Assembly (NCBI GenBank): GCA_038125265.1
Contig: JAYPDM010000021.1
Location: 1-18,200 of the forward strand
Direction of reading: 5' to 3'
Length of the DNA: 18,200 nt
From: JAURFX01 sp038125265
GTDB lineage: Bacteria > Pseudomonadota > Gammaproteobacteria > Steroidobacterales > Rariloculaceae
The notes below the pieces were generated by a model. The model was given only the letters and a program-made list of their open reading frames with translations, was not told the origin of the DNA and made no database searches. Shown here one piece after another: positions 1 through 8,201 of the stretch. Positions within the stretch are counted from its first letter, which is position 1. Every line of letters starts with the position of its first letter. A program made the translations under genes and the position numbers.

Positions 1-2
1 AA

Positions 3-1544
3 ATGAAAAAACGTGCATTAATAAGTGTCTCAGATAAATCAAATCTAGTTGATTTTGCACAAAGCCTTATAAAGCATGATTTTGAAATAATCTCCTCGGG
101 TGGGACAGCCCATTTTCTTAGTGAGAATGATATAGAGGTCATCCCAATCGAACAAATTACTGAATTCCCCGAAATTATGGGTGGAAGAGTGAAAACACTA
201 CACCCAAAAATACATGGGGGCATACTAGCAAGAAAAAATATTGATGAAGAAATTGCAAAGAAATTAGCAATCCAACTCATTGATATCGTCGTCGTTAATC
301 TATATCCATTCAAACAAACAATTGCGAATCCAGAGGTTACGCTTAATGAGGCAGTTGAACAAATCGACATTGGCGGTCCAGCGATGGTTAGGGCAGCAGC
401 TAAAAACTTTGAGAGAGTCCTTACTGTGGTCGATCCATCAGACTACGAAGAAGTCATAGGAATGCTTAATCAATCCTATGACATGAAAAAATATTTAGCC
501 TTTTCAGTTAAAGCATTTAGGCATACCTCTGCTTATGATGAGACAGTTGCAAATTACCTAATGAATGACATCCAAGAAGACGGGCAAAGCTCTCGTAAAA
601 CACTCCGCCTTGAGCCAGTCCTAAAATGTAATTATGGTGAAAATCCTCACCAAGAAGGTTCCTATTTTAATAATCAAAATGAGGAAGAAGTTCCTGTTTT
701 CGCCCAAGGCCTCATCCAAGGCAAACCTCTCTCCTATAATAACTTAGCCGATGCCGATGCTGCGCTTCGGTGCCTTAAAGAATTTAATGAGCCTACGTGT
801 GTCATTGTAAAGCATGCAAACCCATCCGGTGTGGCCAGCACCAAAACAGTCATGCAATCTTATCAGTTGGCCTATGAGGCGGATCCGACTTCAGCTTTTG
901 GGGGAATTATTGCTTTAAACGATACGGTAACTAAAGAACTGGCTGACCAAATAATTAATCAGCAATTTTTTGAAATTATATTAGCACCTAAATTTGAAAA
1001 AGATGCATTGCAAAGCTTTTCTCAAAAACCTAAAGCAAGGGTTATTGAGTTTGGGTCTTTTGAGAACCTCCACATACCGACAGAGGATTACAAACGAATT
1101 ATTGGAGGCTTTCTTATTCAAGGTACTGATCTATCCTCTATCGATCGATCTGCTATGAAAGTTGTCACCGATAAACACCCTAATGATAATCAATTAAATG
1201 ATTTAGTATTCGCTTGGAAAGTCTGTAAGCATGTAAAAAGCAATGCAATTGTCATTGCTGAGAATCTAAGAACGACTGGGATTGGCGCAGGCCAAATGAG
1301 TCGCATCATGAGCACAAAAATTGCCGCCTCACAAACCAAGCTATTAAATCAAGAATTTAGTTCGCTAATTCTAGCGTCAGATGCGTTCTTTCCATTCCCA
1401 GACAATGTTGAAATTGCACATGAAAATAATATCCAAGCAATAATTCAGCCAGGCGGCTCAATCAAGGATCATGAAGTCATTCAAAAGGCGAACGAGCTAG
1501 GTATGATTATGATATTTACAGGAGTGAGAAATTTTAAGCATTAA
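3..1544 (+). CDS. purH: Bifunctional AICAR transformylase / IMP cyclohydrolase PurH
   Basis: PurH catalyses the last two steps of de novo IMP synthesis in the cytoplasm: formylation of AICAR with 10-formyl-THF, then ring closure to IMP. The 513-residue protein is close to the usual length (about 529 in E. coli). The N-terminal cyclohydrolase (MGS-like) domain shows SGGT at 32-35, GGRVKTLHPKIHGG at 60-73 and the IDIGGPAMVRAAAKN block. The transformylase domain shows YGENPHQ, KHANPSG at 270-276 with the catalytic Lys270/His271 pair, SAFGGIIA, KSNAIV, GIGAGQMSR, ASDAFFPF and the closing QPGGSIKD. The usual Cys after NP in that loop is Ser here, which should not affect catalysis. The ATG lies only two bases into the window, so its ribosome binding site and promoter are not visible. 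Its TAA directly abuts the purD ATG, giving the classic purHD operon. Confidence 0.97.
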   Translation: MKKRALISVSDKSNLVDFAQSLIKHDFEIISSGGTAHFLSENDIEVIPIEQITEFPEIMGGRVKTLHPKIHGGILARKNIDEEIAKKLAIQLIDIVVVNLYPFKQTIANPEVTLNEAVEQIDIGGPAMVRAAAKNFERVLTVVDPSDYEEVIGMLNQSYDMKKYLAFSVKAFRHTSAYDETVANYLMNDIQEDGQSSRKTLRLEPVLKCNYGENPHQEGSYFNNQNEEEVPVFAQGLIQGKPLSYNNLADADAALRCLKEFNEPTCVIVKHANPSGVASTKTVMQSYQLAYEADPTSAFGGIIALNDTVTKELADQIINQQFFEIILAPKFEKDALQSFSQKPKARVIEFGSFENLHIPTEDYKRIIGGFLIQGTDLSSIDRSAMKVVTDKHPNDNQLNDLVFAWKVCKHVKSNAIVIAENLRTTGIGAGQMSRIMSTKIAASQTKLLNQEFSSLILASDAFFPFPDNVEIAHENNIQAIIQPGGSIKDHEVIQKANELGMIMIFTGVRNFKH

Positions 1545-2816
1545 ATGAATATTCTCTTGATAGGGTCCGGCGGTAGGGAGCATGCCATAGCATGGAAATT
1601 GCAACAATCACCTATTGTTGAAAATATATATGTTGCTCCGGGAAATGCTGGGACCGCATTGGAGCATAAATGTAAGAATATCCCTATTGAGGCTCTTGAC
1701 CTTAAGAGACTTGGAGAATTTGCACAGCAAGAAAATGTTCAGCTGGTTATAGTTGGGCCAGAAGATCCGCTGGTTATGGGGATTAGAGATCATTTCGATG
1801 CCCTAAACATTAAGTGCTTTGGACCCAGTGCCAAATCAGCTCAGCTTGAAGGATCCAAAGCATTCGCAAAGGATTTTATGAGCAAGTATAAAATCCCTAC
1901 AGCACAGTATGGAACTTTCAATGAATTAAATGATGCTGTTAACTATGTAAAGAAATCAAGTTTTCCTCTGGTTATCAAAGCTGATGGACTGGCTGCAGGA
2001 AAGGGAGTACTGATCTGTCAAAACGAAGCTGAGGCCTTAAATGCTTTAGATGAAATTTTAGAGGATAAAAGATTTGGAAGTGCTGGAAACCAAGTAGTTA
2101 TTGAAGAGTTTCTTGAGGGTGAAGAGCTAAGCTTTATTGCAATTGTCGTTAAAAATAAAATCTTTCCTCTTGCCTCATCTCAAGATCATAAGAGAAGAGA
2201 TGATAATGACATGGGGCCAAATACCGGAGGTATGGGCGCCTACTCCCCCTCCCCACTCCTTGACGATGATCTCAATAAAAGAATTATGGAAAAAATCATG
2301 GAGCCCACAGCGCTTGGTCTAATAGAGGAAAAGGCAGAATTCCATGGTTTTTTATATGCCGGACTAATGATTGATAAACAAGGAGAGCCAAAAGTTCTTG
2401 AGTTTAATTGTCGAATGGGCGATCCAGAGACCCAGCCTATATTGATGCGTCTCGAGTCTGATTTGGCAGAGATTCTCATGAGCACTTTTGAAGAAAATCC
2501 TGAACCCGTAATTCACTGGAACCCTGAAACAGCGCTAGGTGTTGTTATGGCTACCAAGAACTACCCTTATGACTATCCCAAAGGTCAACCGATCTCAGGG
2601 CTCGATAAAACTTCTGACGAGTCAAAAGTATTTCATGCTGGAACAAAGCTCATTGATAACGTAGTAGAAGCGCATGGTGGGCGTGTTCTTTGTGTCACAA
2701 GTTTAGGCGCTAATTTAAAAGAGGCACAGACTAAAGCTTACGAAGAAACTCAAAAAATTAAATGGCAGGATTGTTTCTTTCGAAGAGATATTGGATCAAA
2801 GGGTTTAAAACATTAG
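1545..2816 (+). CDS. purD: Phosphoribosylamine-glycine ligase (GAR synthetase) PurD
   Basis: PurD joins 5-phosphoribosylamine and glycine using ATP, the second step of purine synthesis. At 423 residues it is full length (about 429 in E. coli). The N-terminal domain begins with LLIGSGGREHAIAWKL and has VGPEDPL. The ATP-grasp region follows with FGPSAKSAQLEGSKAFAK, IKADGLAAGKGV, EEFLEGEELSF and DHKRRDDNDMGPNTGGMGAY. The metal-binding end is EFNCRMGDPETQP. The start ATG follows the purH stop with no spacer and in the same frame, so translation is probably coupled to purH termination. The 3' end overlaps the convergent rho gene by four bases (2813-2816), leaving no room for an intrinsic terminator. 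Confidence 0.97.
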   Translation: MNILLIGSGGREHAIAWKLQQSPIVENIYVAPGNAGTALEHKCKNIPIEALDLKRLGEFAQQENVQLVIVGPEDPLVMGIRDHFDALNIKCFGPSAKSAQLEGSKAFAKDFMSKYKIPTAQYGTFNELNDAVNYVKKSSFPLVIKADGLAAGKGVLICQNEAEALNALDEILEDKRFGSAGNQVVIEEFLEGEELSFIAIVVKNKIFPLASSQDHKRRDDNDMGPNTGGMGAYSPSPLLDDDLNKRIMEKIMEPTALGLIEEKAEFHGFLYAGLMIDKQGEPKVLEFNCRMGDPETQPILMRLESDLAEILMSTFEENPEPVIHWNPETALGVVMATKNYPYDYPKGQPISGLDKTSDESKVFHAGTKLIDNVVEAHGGRVLCVTSLGANLKEAQTKAYEETQKIKWQDCFFRRDIGSKGLKH

Positions 2817-4216
2817 CGCTTTAAGCTATCCAAGAACTGACTATTGGTTTTAGTATCTTTCATTTTATTCAATACCGTTTCAATTGCTTGGATTTCATCC
2901 ATATCATGCAAAACTTTACGCAATATCCAAATTCTTTGAAGCTCAGCATCAGGAATGAGCAAATCCTCTTTTCGCGTGCCAGATCGATTAATATTGATTG
3001 CTGGAAAAATTCTCTTTTCAGCTATCCTTCGATCTAGGTGCACCTCGGAGTTACCTGTACCTTTAAACTCCTCATAAATAACCTCATCCATCTTTGAACC
3101 AGTATCGACCAGCGCAGTTGCAATAATCGTTAAACTTCCGCCTTCCTCAATATTTCTCGCAGCACCAAAAAATCTTTTAGGTTTTTGGAGTGCCTGTGCA
3201 TCCACACCACCCGTAAGAACCTTTCCAGATGAGGGGGCAATAGTATTGTAAGCCCTCGCAAGACGGGTAATGGAATCTAATAGAATAACCACATCCTTTT
3301 TATGTTCAGTTAAACGCTTGGCCTTCTCAATTGCCATCTCTGCGACTTGAACATGACGCGAGGCAGGCTCATCAAAGGTACTTGATAAAACTTCACCTCT
3401 TACTGTTCTCTCCATCTCGGTGACCTCCTCAGGTCGCTCATCTATCAAAAGAACAATCAGTTCTGAATCAGGAGAGTTTTTAGCAATTGATGTGGCAATA
3501 TTTTGCAATAACATAGTTTTTCCCGCTTTGGGTGGTGACACCAGCAAGGCACGTTGCCCCTTGCCAATGGGCGCCATCATATCAATGATCCTAGCAGTTA
3601 GGTCTTCAGTTGAGCCATTGCCCTGCTCAAGCGTAAATTTTTCTTGAGGAAATAATGGGGTAAGGTTCTCAAAGAGAATCTTATTCTTTGCTTCCTCAGG
3701 AGAGCCATCATTGATCTCACCAACTTTTAAGAGCGCAAAGTACCTCTCACCCTCTCTCGGAGGTCTAATCAAACCAGAAATTTTATCTCCCGTTCTAAGA
3801 CCAAACCTTCTTATCTGTCCTGGTGAGACATAGATATCATCAGGACCTGCAAGGTAGCTTCCCTCAGGTGATCTTAAAAATCCAAAACCATCCTGCAGCG
3901 TTTCCAGCACTCCCTCTCCAACGATGCTTTCTCCTTCCTCGGCTTGTTGCTTAAGGATTGAAAAAATAATATCTTGCTTTCGATTACGAGCCGCATCTTC
4001 AATTCCTAGAGATTGCGCCAATTCAATTAAGTCACCCACAGGACGTTGCTTTAGCTCAGATAAATTCATAGCATTCTCAAGGAGTTTGAGTTCCTCTGGA
4101 GTAATAATCGCTACTTCTTCGTCATCAAAATCATCCCTAATGGGTCTTCTTCTTCTTGGGGGACGTCGATTTGAATCTCTGTGTCTGTTATTTCTTGGCT
4201 TGGTTGGAGTATTCAT
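2813..4216 (-). CDS. rho: Transcription termination factor Rho
   Basis: Rho is the hexameric RNA-dependent ATPase that ends transcription at Rho-dependent sites. At 467 residues it exceeds the 419 of E. coli Rho, and most of the difference is an N-terminal extension of about 48 residues, rich in Arg then Asp (for example RRPPRRRRPIRDDFDDEE). After this come the N-terminal helical RNA-binding lead-in, the RNP1-like DGFGFLR, the Walker A SPPKAGKT near residue 230, the Walker B DVVILLDS, the Q-loop GKVLTGGVDAQAL and the R-loop RIAEKRIFP. The ATG at 4214-4216 is preceded by AGGA with a 5-nt spacer. It lies 15 nt after the trxA stop, so rho is probably cotranscribed with trxA, and the leader peptide region (rhoL) known from E. 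coli is absent. Confidence 0.97.
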   Translation of the reverse strand: MNTPTKPRNNRHRDSNRRPPRRRRPIRDDFDDEEVAIITPEELKLLENAMNLSELKQRPVGDLIELAQSLGIEDAARNRKQDIIFSILKQQAEEGESIVGEGVLETLQDGFGFLRSPEGSYLAGPDDIYVSPGQIRRFGLRTGDKISGLIRPPREGERYFALLKVGEINDGSPEEAKNKILFENLTPLFPQEKFTLEQGNGSTEDLTARIIDMMAPIGKGQRALLVSPPKAGKTMLLQNIATSIAKNSPDSELIVLLIDERPEEVTEMERTVRGEVLSSTFDEPASRHVQVAEMAIEKAKRLTEHKKDVVILLDSITRLARAYNTIAPSSGKVLTGGVDAQALQKPKRFFGAARNIEEGGSLTIIATALVDTGSKMDEVIYEEFKGTGNSEVHLDRRIAEKRIFPAININRSGTRKEDLLIPDAELQRIWILRKVLHDMDEIQAIETVLNKMKDTKTNSQFLDSLKR

Positions 4217-4231
4217 ATAATTCCTAAAAAA

Positions 4232-4558
4232 TTAACTGTGTGAGTCTATAAATTCTTCCAATTGGGACTTGGAGAGGGCGCCAACTTTTTGCCCAACGAC
4301 ATTGCCATCTTTAAATAAAAGCAATGAAGGAATGCTTCTGATAGCATACTCAACGGCTAAATTTTGATTTTCATCAATATTGACTTTGGCTACAGTGAGA
4401 TCCTCTCTTTCGGCAGCTAGGGCCTCAAGAACCGGTGCTATCATTTTACATGGCCCGCACCACTCAGCCCAAAAGTCTACTAAAACAAAATTACTGGCTT
4501 GCTTAACTTGTTCATCAAAACTATCTGATGAAACATTAATTACACGTACAGCTGTCAA
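4232..4558 (-). CDS. trxA: Thioredoxin 1
   Basis: This is a thiol-disulfide reductant of the cytoplasm that serves ribonucleotide reductase, methionine sulfoxide reductase and other partners. Its 108 residues match the family (109 in E. coli). The redox motif WCGPC has Cys34 and Cys37, preceded by VDFWAE and followed by KMIAPVL. The cis-proline loop is SIPSLLLF, and VGALSKSQLEEF is the typical C-terminal helix. The start is TTG at 4556-4558: no in-frame ATG exists before the active site, and AAAGGAG (4565-4571, minus strand) sits six bases upstream. It is the first gene of a trxA-rho pair, an arrangement typical of gammaproteobacteria. Confidence 0.96.
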   Translation of the reverse strand: MTAVRVINVSSDSFDEQVKQASNFVLVDFWAEWCGPCKMIAPVLEALAAEREDLTVAKVNIDENQNLAVEYAIRSIPSLLLFKDGNVVGQKVGALSKSQLEEFIDSHS

Positions 4559-4669
4559 AAATTACTCCTTTAAAATTATTCGGGATTTATAAGAAAGTCA
4601 GGATTCAATTAGACGAAATATAATTGATTTGTATATTTCAACGTTAATTAAAGTAATTTGCAAGTTTTT
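4559..4669 (-). promoter_or_regulatory. Intergenic region upstream of trxA-rho, presumed promoter
   Basis: This is the longest gap in the window (111 bp, very AT-rich). It separates the end of the yrfG-like gene from trxA on the same strand. A trxA-rho promoter is expected here. I see possible -10-like hexamers (TATATT, TATAAA, minus strand) but no -35 at good spacing, so I do not assign a core promoter. I see no hairpin with a T-run that would terminate the upstream operon. Confidence 0.35.
4565..4571 (-). promoter_or_regulatory. Ribosome binding site fixing the TTG start of trxA
   Basis: On the minus strand the sequence AAAGGAG lies six bases before TTG at 4556-4558. It is the strongest Shine-Dalgarno match near this gene and decides the non-ATG start. 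Confidence 0.8.
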
Positions 4670-5326
4670 TTATATCCAATGCAACATCTCACTAACAGAC
4701 ATCAGTGAAAGTTGGCCATCATTTTTGTTAGGCGGTTGACTGGTATCCGGTCTAGTTACGGTAATGCACTGACCAATTCCAAAATTTCTGGCAGTTTCAA
4801 TCACATCTTCATTATCATCAATTAATATACAGTCTTCTTTATTTTGAGGTAAAAATTTTAAAAGCTCTCTCCAATAGTGAATGCTTTCTTTTGGATATCC
4901 AAAACTATGGGAACTGAATATTTCATTAAAATATTTGTCGATATTAGTTTTTTCAAATTTTACTTTGAGAATATCTGGATGTGCATTGGTAACAAGATAA
5001 AGATGAACAGGCAAAAGTGACAAACTTTTGAGTAGATCAGTTGCACCCTCATGAACACATATTTTTGCATTATGCTTTTGGGTTAATTCAAAAATATTAA
5101 GTCTAAATTTTTTAGACCAATAATTAATGCAGTACCAGTTCAATGTGCCACGCACATCATAATAGGCTTGCTGAATTTCCTGGCTCACCAAATCAATGGG
5201 TTTTTTAGACCTCAATGATAATTCAGAAGGTATGACATGATTCCAAAATTGGTTATCAAATTTTTGATCTAGAAGCGTGCCATCAAGGTCAAATAATAAA
5301 CATTTGTTATTGATTTCTAGCTTCAT
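4670..5326 (-). CDS. yrfG: GMP/IMP nucleotidase, HAD superfamily (YrfG-like)
   Basis: This HAD-family phosphatase strongly resembles E. coli YrfG, a purine 5'-nucleotidase acting on GMP and IMP. HAD motif I is LLFDLDGTLLD (nucleophile Asp13, acid Asp15 from the chosen start), motif II is LVTNAHP, motif III is the Lys in FGYPKES, and motif IV is LIDDNED. The block TLNWYCINYWSKKF near the cap is nearly the same as in YrfG and rules out a generic phosphoglycolate phosphatase. I choose ATG at 5324-5326 (218 residues). A TTG four codons upstream (5338) is possible, but neither start has a good ribosome binding site. Either start overlaps the upstream carrier gene, so translation is probably coupled. 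It is the last gene of the lipA operon. The substrate is inferred from the family. Confidence 0.88.
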   Translation of the reverse strand: MKLEINNKCLLFDLDGTLLDQKFDNQFWNHVIPSELSLRSKKPIDLVSQEIQQAYYDVRGTLNWYCINYWSKKFRLNIFELTQKHNAKICVHEGATDLLKSLSLLPVHLYLVTNAHPDILKVKFEKTNIDKYFNEIFSSHSFGYPKESIHYWRELLKFLPQNKEDCILIDDNEDVIETARNFGIGQCITVTRPDTSQPPNKNDGQLSLMSVSEMLHWI

Positions 5327-6569
5327 AAGACTTGCCAAGCTTTAATCCTAATAAGCCCCATAGCAAAGCAATGAAAGCACCGATAATGCCAATGACAGAA
5401 AATGCAAGTCCAAGACCTTCGGTTAAAGCGGTAAAGAACCATGCAGTAACAGTATCACCGCCACGGTAAACCACAACGTCAATAACGGGTTTTGCTTTAT
5501 AGCGCTCCTCTTGACTGACCTCAGTAAAAAGCATTTCTCTGGCGGGTCTGGTAATAGCATAATTGCCTGCTCGCCTTGCGACCTGAAGAGCAAGAAGAAC
5601 AGTAATAATGGGTGCGAATGCAAGAATGATGATCCCAAAAGCTACAAAAAAAGGCAATAAAGCTAAAGTAATTCCAACTCCAAATTTACTTGCAATTCTG
5701 CCGGTGGCAAAAAAGGCGATAGCGAAGGTTAATATGTTGACAAGCAAGTCTATGCTTCCCAAGATTTGTGTTCGCTCAGCACGCTCATATCCCCTTAAGA
5801 TTTCTGTCTGCTCAAAATAAATAAAGGTACTTATCATGGTATAGAGCAGAATAAAGGCACCTATACCTAAGAGGTAGGGATTAGCGATAAAGGATTTAAA
5901 TCCATCAATAGGATTACCCTTCAAATGAAAAATATTTTTATCTCCAACTTGGCCTTTATTTTCAAGTTTACTTTCTTTAAGGGAGTCAAGTTTCGAGATG
6001 ATAGGAAATGTTATAAATAACAGAATTGATGCAATAAATGTCAATTGAGAGCTGCTCAGAAAACTTGCAAGAAAAGTAGGTAATAGGGGACCAGCCAACG
6101 CTCCCGCACTGGCACCCGACGCTATGATAGCGAAGAGTCTTTTTGCCTGAGTTTTATTAAAAATATCAGACATATAACTCCAAAATACGGAAAGATGGAA
6201 CATAGAAAAAAAGCTGACCCAAATGTAAAAGAATTTATTAATCCACTGAATCTCAATACCTAAAATCTCAATAAGGTAAAGTGATACGAAGCTTAGGCCA
6301 AAAAAAATATAAACTCCTGGGACGACATGCTTGAATCTAATTTTTGAAATGATCCATCCATAAATGAAAACTGCAATGGCACTAATAAAAAAGTTCAATG
6401 TCCATAGAAAACTAATTTCAGAATCTGTCCAGTCGCTTGCCATAGCGTCTCTGACAGGCCTTAAAATATAGTAAGAAGCCATAAGCAAAAAAACAAAACT
6501 AAAGGCTAAGAACGTTGCACTCATCTCCTCTTTTTTGATATCAGATATTCTTTGAATTAAACTTTGCAA
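5307..6569 (-). CDS. ATP/ADP-translocase-like MFS transporter (NTT/AAA family)
   Basis: This integral inner-membrane protein of 420 residues has 11-12 hydrophobic segments (the first near 17-37, the last near 388-410). The signature SYYILRPVRDAMA near the first helix and the block NYAITRPAREMLFTEVSQ with YKAKPVIDVVVYRGGD near 336-372 match the bacterial branch related to plastid and rickettsial ATP/ADP carriers. In free-living bacteria the substrate of these homologues is not known. The start appears to be TTG at 6567-6569, because the N-terminus LIQRISDIKKEE aligns with the usual amphipathic lead of the family. A GGGGGG run precedes it, but the ribosome binding site is weak. ATG at 6524 would cut into that lead. 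It overlaps the upstream rhomboid gene by 29 bp and the downstream nucleotidase by 20 bp. A nucleotide or related solute is a plausible cargo, by inference only. Confidence 0.82.
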   Translation of the reverse strand: MQSLIQRISDIKKEEMSATFLAFSFVFLLMASYYILRPVRDAMASDWTDSEISFLWTLNFFISAIAVFIYGWIISKIRFKHVVPGVYIFFGLSFVSLYLIEILGIEIQWINKFFYIWVSFFSMFHLSVFWSYMSDIFNKTQAKRLFAIIASGASAGALAGPLLPTFLASFLSSSQLTFIASILLFITFPIISKLDSLKESKLENKGQVGDKNIFHLKGNPIDGFKSFIANPYLLGIGAFILLYTMISTFIYFEQTEILRGYERAERTQILGSIDLLVNILTFAIAFFATGRIASKFGVGITLALLPFFVAFGIIILAFAPIITVLLALQVARRAGNYAITRPAREMLFTEVSQEERYKAKPVIDVVVYRGGDTVTAWFFTALTEGLGLAFSVIGIIGAFIALLWGLLGLKLGKSYEARNQ

Positions 6570-7236
6570 ATTGACCCCCCATGTAAATAATCAGCGTGAT
6601 AATCAAGCCAGACAAGAAACCCCCAATATGTGCAGCAAAAGCGACGCCACCTCCGCTATCCTGAAACAATGAACTGACTAATTGAATTATAAACCACACA
6701 CCTAAAACAATAACAGCAGATAAACGAGCAGTTTGTACAAAATAAAAAATTGGAATGATCACTGTAATTTTTGCCTTAGGATAAAGAACAAGATACGCAC
6801 CTAGCACACCAGAGATTGCTCCACTTGCACCAATCATGGGTATTTCAGATTCTAAGTTGATATAAGCCTGTAAAAAGGCTGCACCCAACCCACAAATAAT
6901 ATAAAAAAAGATATAACCTAGGGACCCAAAGTAGTTTTCAATATTATCCCCAAAGACCCATAGATACATCATATTACCAATAAGGTGCATCCATCCCCCG
7001 TGTAGAAACATAGAGCTTAGTATGGTCAACTCTGAGGGAATTACCTGCAGATAGGTTGGCAAGCTCATCTCACCAAAAAAAATGACAGGAATAAAACCAA
7101 AACTATAGATGAGCTCCATACCGTTTTGGTCGCTTAGTATTTGTTGGTAAAAAAAAATAAGTATGCAACTTAGTATGATCGATACATTCACCACAGCAAA
7201 ACGTTTGCTAGGATTTTCATCATGAATAGGAATCAT
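6541..7236 (-). CDS. Rhomboid-family intramembrane serine protease
   Basis: This inner-membrane protease cleaves transmembrane segments of other proteins. The 231-residue protein has about six or seven hydrophobic segments. It shows FLHGGWMHLIGNMMYLWVFG at 78-96, the catalytic GASG motif with Ser138, and the catalytic His203 in FAAHIGGF. This is a complete Ser-His dyad, so it is an active-type rhomboid rather than a pseudoprotease. Its ATG overlaps the sohB stop by one base (TAATG), and it overlaps the following carrier gene by 29 bp, so it is firmly inside the operon. The natural substrate cannot be told from the sequence. Confidence 0.92.
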   Translation of the reverse strand: MIPIHDENPSKRFAVVNVSIILSCILIFFYQQILSDQNGMELIYSFGFIPVIFFGEMSLPTYLQVIPSELTILSSMFLHGGWMHLIGNMMYLWVFGDNIENYFGSLGYIFFYIICGLGAAFLQAYINLESEIPMIGASGAISGVLGAYLVLYPKAKITVIIPIFYFVQTARLSAVIVLGVWFIIQLVSSLFQDSGGGVAFAAHIGGFLSGLIITLIIYMGGQFAKFNSKNI

Positions 7237-8201
7237 TAGATTCCAAAAAAAAGTTTTGCCTTATTAAACAGTTTTTCCTTAAAAGATTGGGGTTTTGTTA
7301 GCTTAGTGAGATAAATGTCAAAGTTATCTTTAGCATTTGCTAAGTAATCATCGCTGGTAATGATCTCATCGATCAGTCCAAGCTCAATTGCACGCGCACC
7401 ATACCAATATTCTCCTGTTGATACGCTATCAATATCTAGATCAGGTCGATACTTAACAATCTGATCTTTAAATAAAGCATGAATGTCTTCAATTTCCTCT
7501 CTTAATTTTTCTCGACCCTCCTCAGTGTTTTTACCAAACATAGTAAGTGTTCTTTTATGCTTTCCTGCCGTGACCTGTTCAAAATCAATACCCCGCTCTT
7601 CAAGCCAACGATTAAAATTTGGGAGTTGAGCTATCACGCCAATGGATCCAATAATCGCAAAGGGCGCAGCAAGAATTTTATCGGCAACACAAGCCATCAG
7701 GTAGCCTCCACTGGCTGCCACTTTATCAACCAGCACTGTCAGAGGGATACCCCTATCTTTAAAACGTAATAATTGCGAGGCTGCCAAGCCATGCTCGTGA
7801 ACCGCCCCACCAGGATTTTCAAGTCGAACAGCCACCTCATCTCCTTTCTCGATGAGCGAGAGAATAAGAGAAATCTCCTCTCTTAACGCCTGAGTTTGCG
7901 TTGCTGAAATATCACCCTTAAAGTCTAATAGCCAAAGTTTTGGTTTTTCTTGAGCAGTATTTTTCTTATCTTTTTTTAATTCCTTTTTAAGTGCTTTTTG
8001 TTTTTTCTTATCGTAAATTTCTAATTTAAACTTTTGTTCTCTTTTTTTCTCTTCATCATTAATATGAGTGAGCTTGAGCCCAGAATCCTCAGATTTCTTT
8101 TTGCCTAAGGAGATTAAGCTTGCAAAAGTCATGGCAATGACAAGACCCACCACAACGACTTTAATGATAAAAATAACTAATCCAATGAGCGCTTCAATCA
8201 T
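7236..8201 (-). CDS. sohB: SohB-type periplasmic signal-peptide-peptidase-like serine protease
   Basis: This S49-family (SppA/SohB) protease is anchored in the inner membrane by one N-terminal helix (about residues 5-28) with the catalytic domain facing the periplasm. At 321 residues it is slightly shorter than E. coli SohB (349). A very Lys-rich linker (about 48-86) follows the anchor. The nucleophile Ser164 lies in DKVAASGGYLMACVADKI, and the partner Lys216 in AGKHKRTLT. The C-terminal TEEGREKLREE and TGEYWYGARAIELGLID blocks follow SohB rather than SppA. It overlaps the lipA stop by 8 bp and the rhomboid start by 1 bp. Confidence 0.93.
   Translation of the reverse strand: MIEALIGLVIFIIKVVVVGLVIAMTFASLISLGKKKSEDSGLKLTHINDEEKKREQKFKLEIYDKKKQKALKKELKKDKKNTAQEKPKLWLLDFKGDISATQTQALREEISLILSLIEKGDEVAVRLENPGGAVHEHGLAASQLLRFKDRGIPLTVLVDKVAASGGYLMACVADKILAAPFAIIGSIGVIAQLPNFNRWLEERGIDFEQVTAGKHKRTLTMFGKNTEEGREKLREEIEDIHALFKDQIVKYRPDLDIDSVSTGEYWYGARAIELGLIDEIITSDDYLANAKDNFDIYLTKLTKPQSFKEKLFNKAKLFFGI

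Noticed and set aside
3420..4220. Open frames on the plus strand across rho (3420-3647 and 3924-4220)
   Set aside because: They are antisense to strongly conserved rho codons, show no recognisable domain, and read like shadows.
6575..6580. Run of six C as a possible frameshift in the rhomboid/carrier overlap
   Set aside because: Both proteins read through or start there with plausible ends, so no frameshift is needed.
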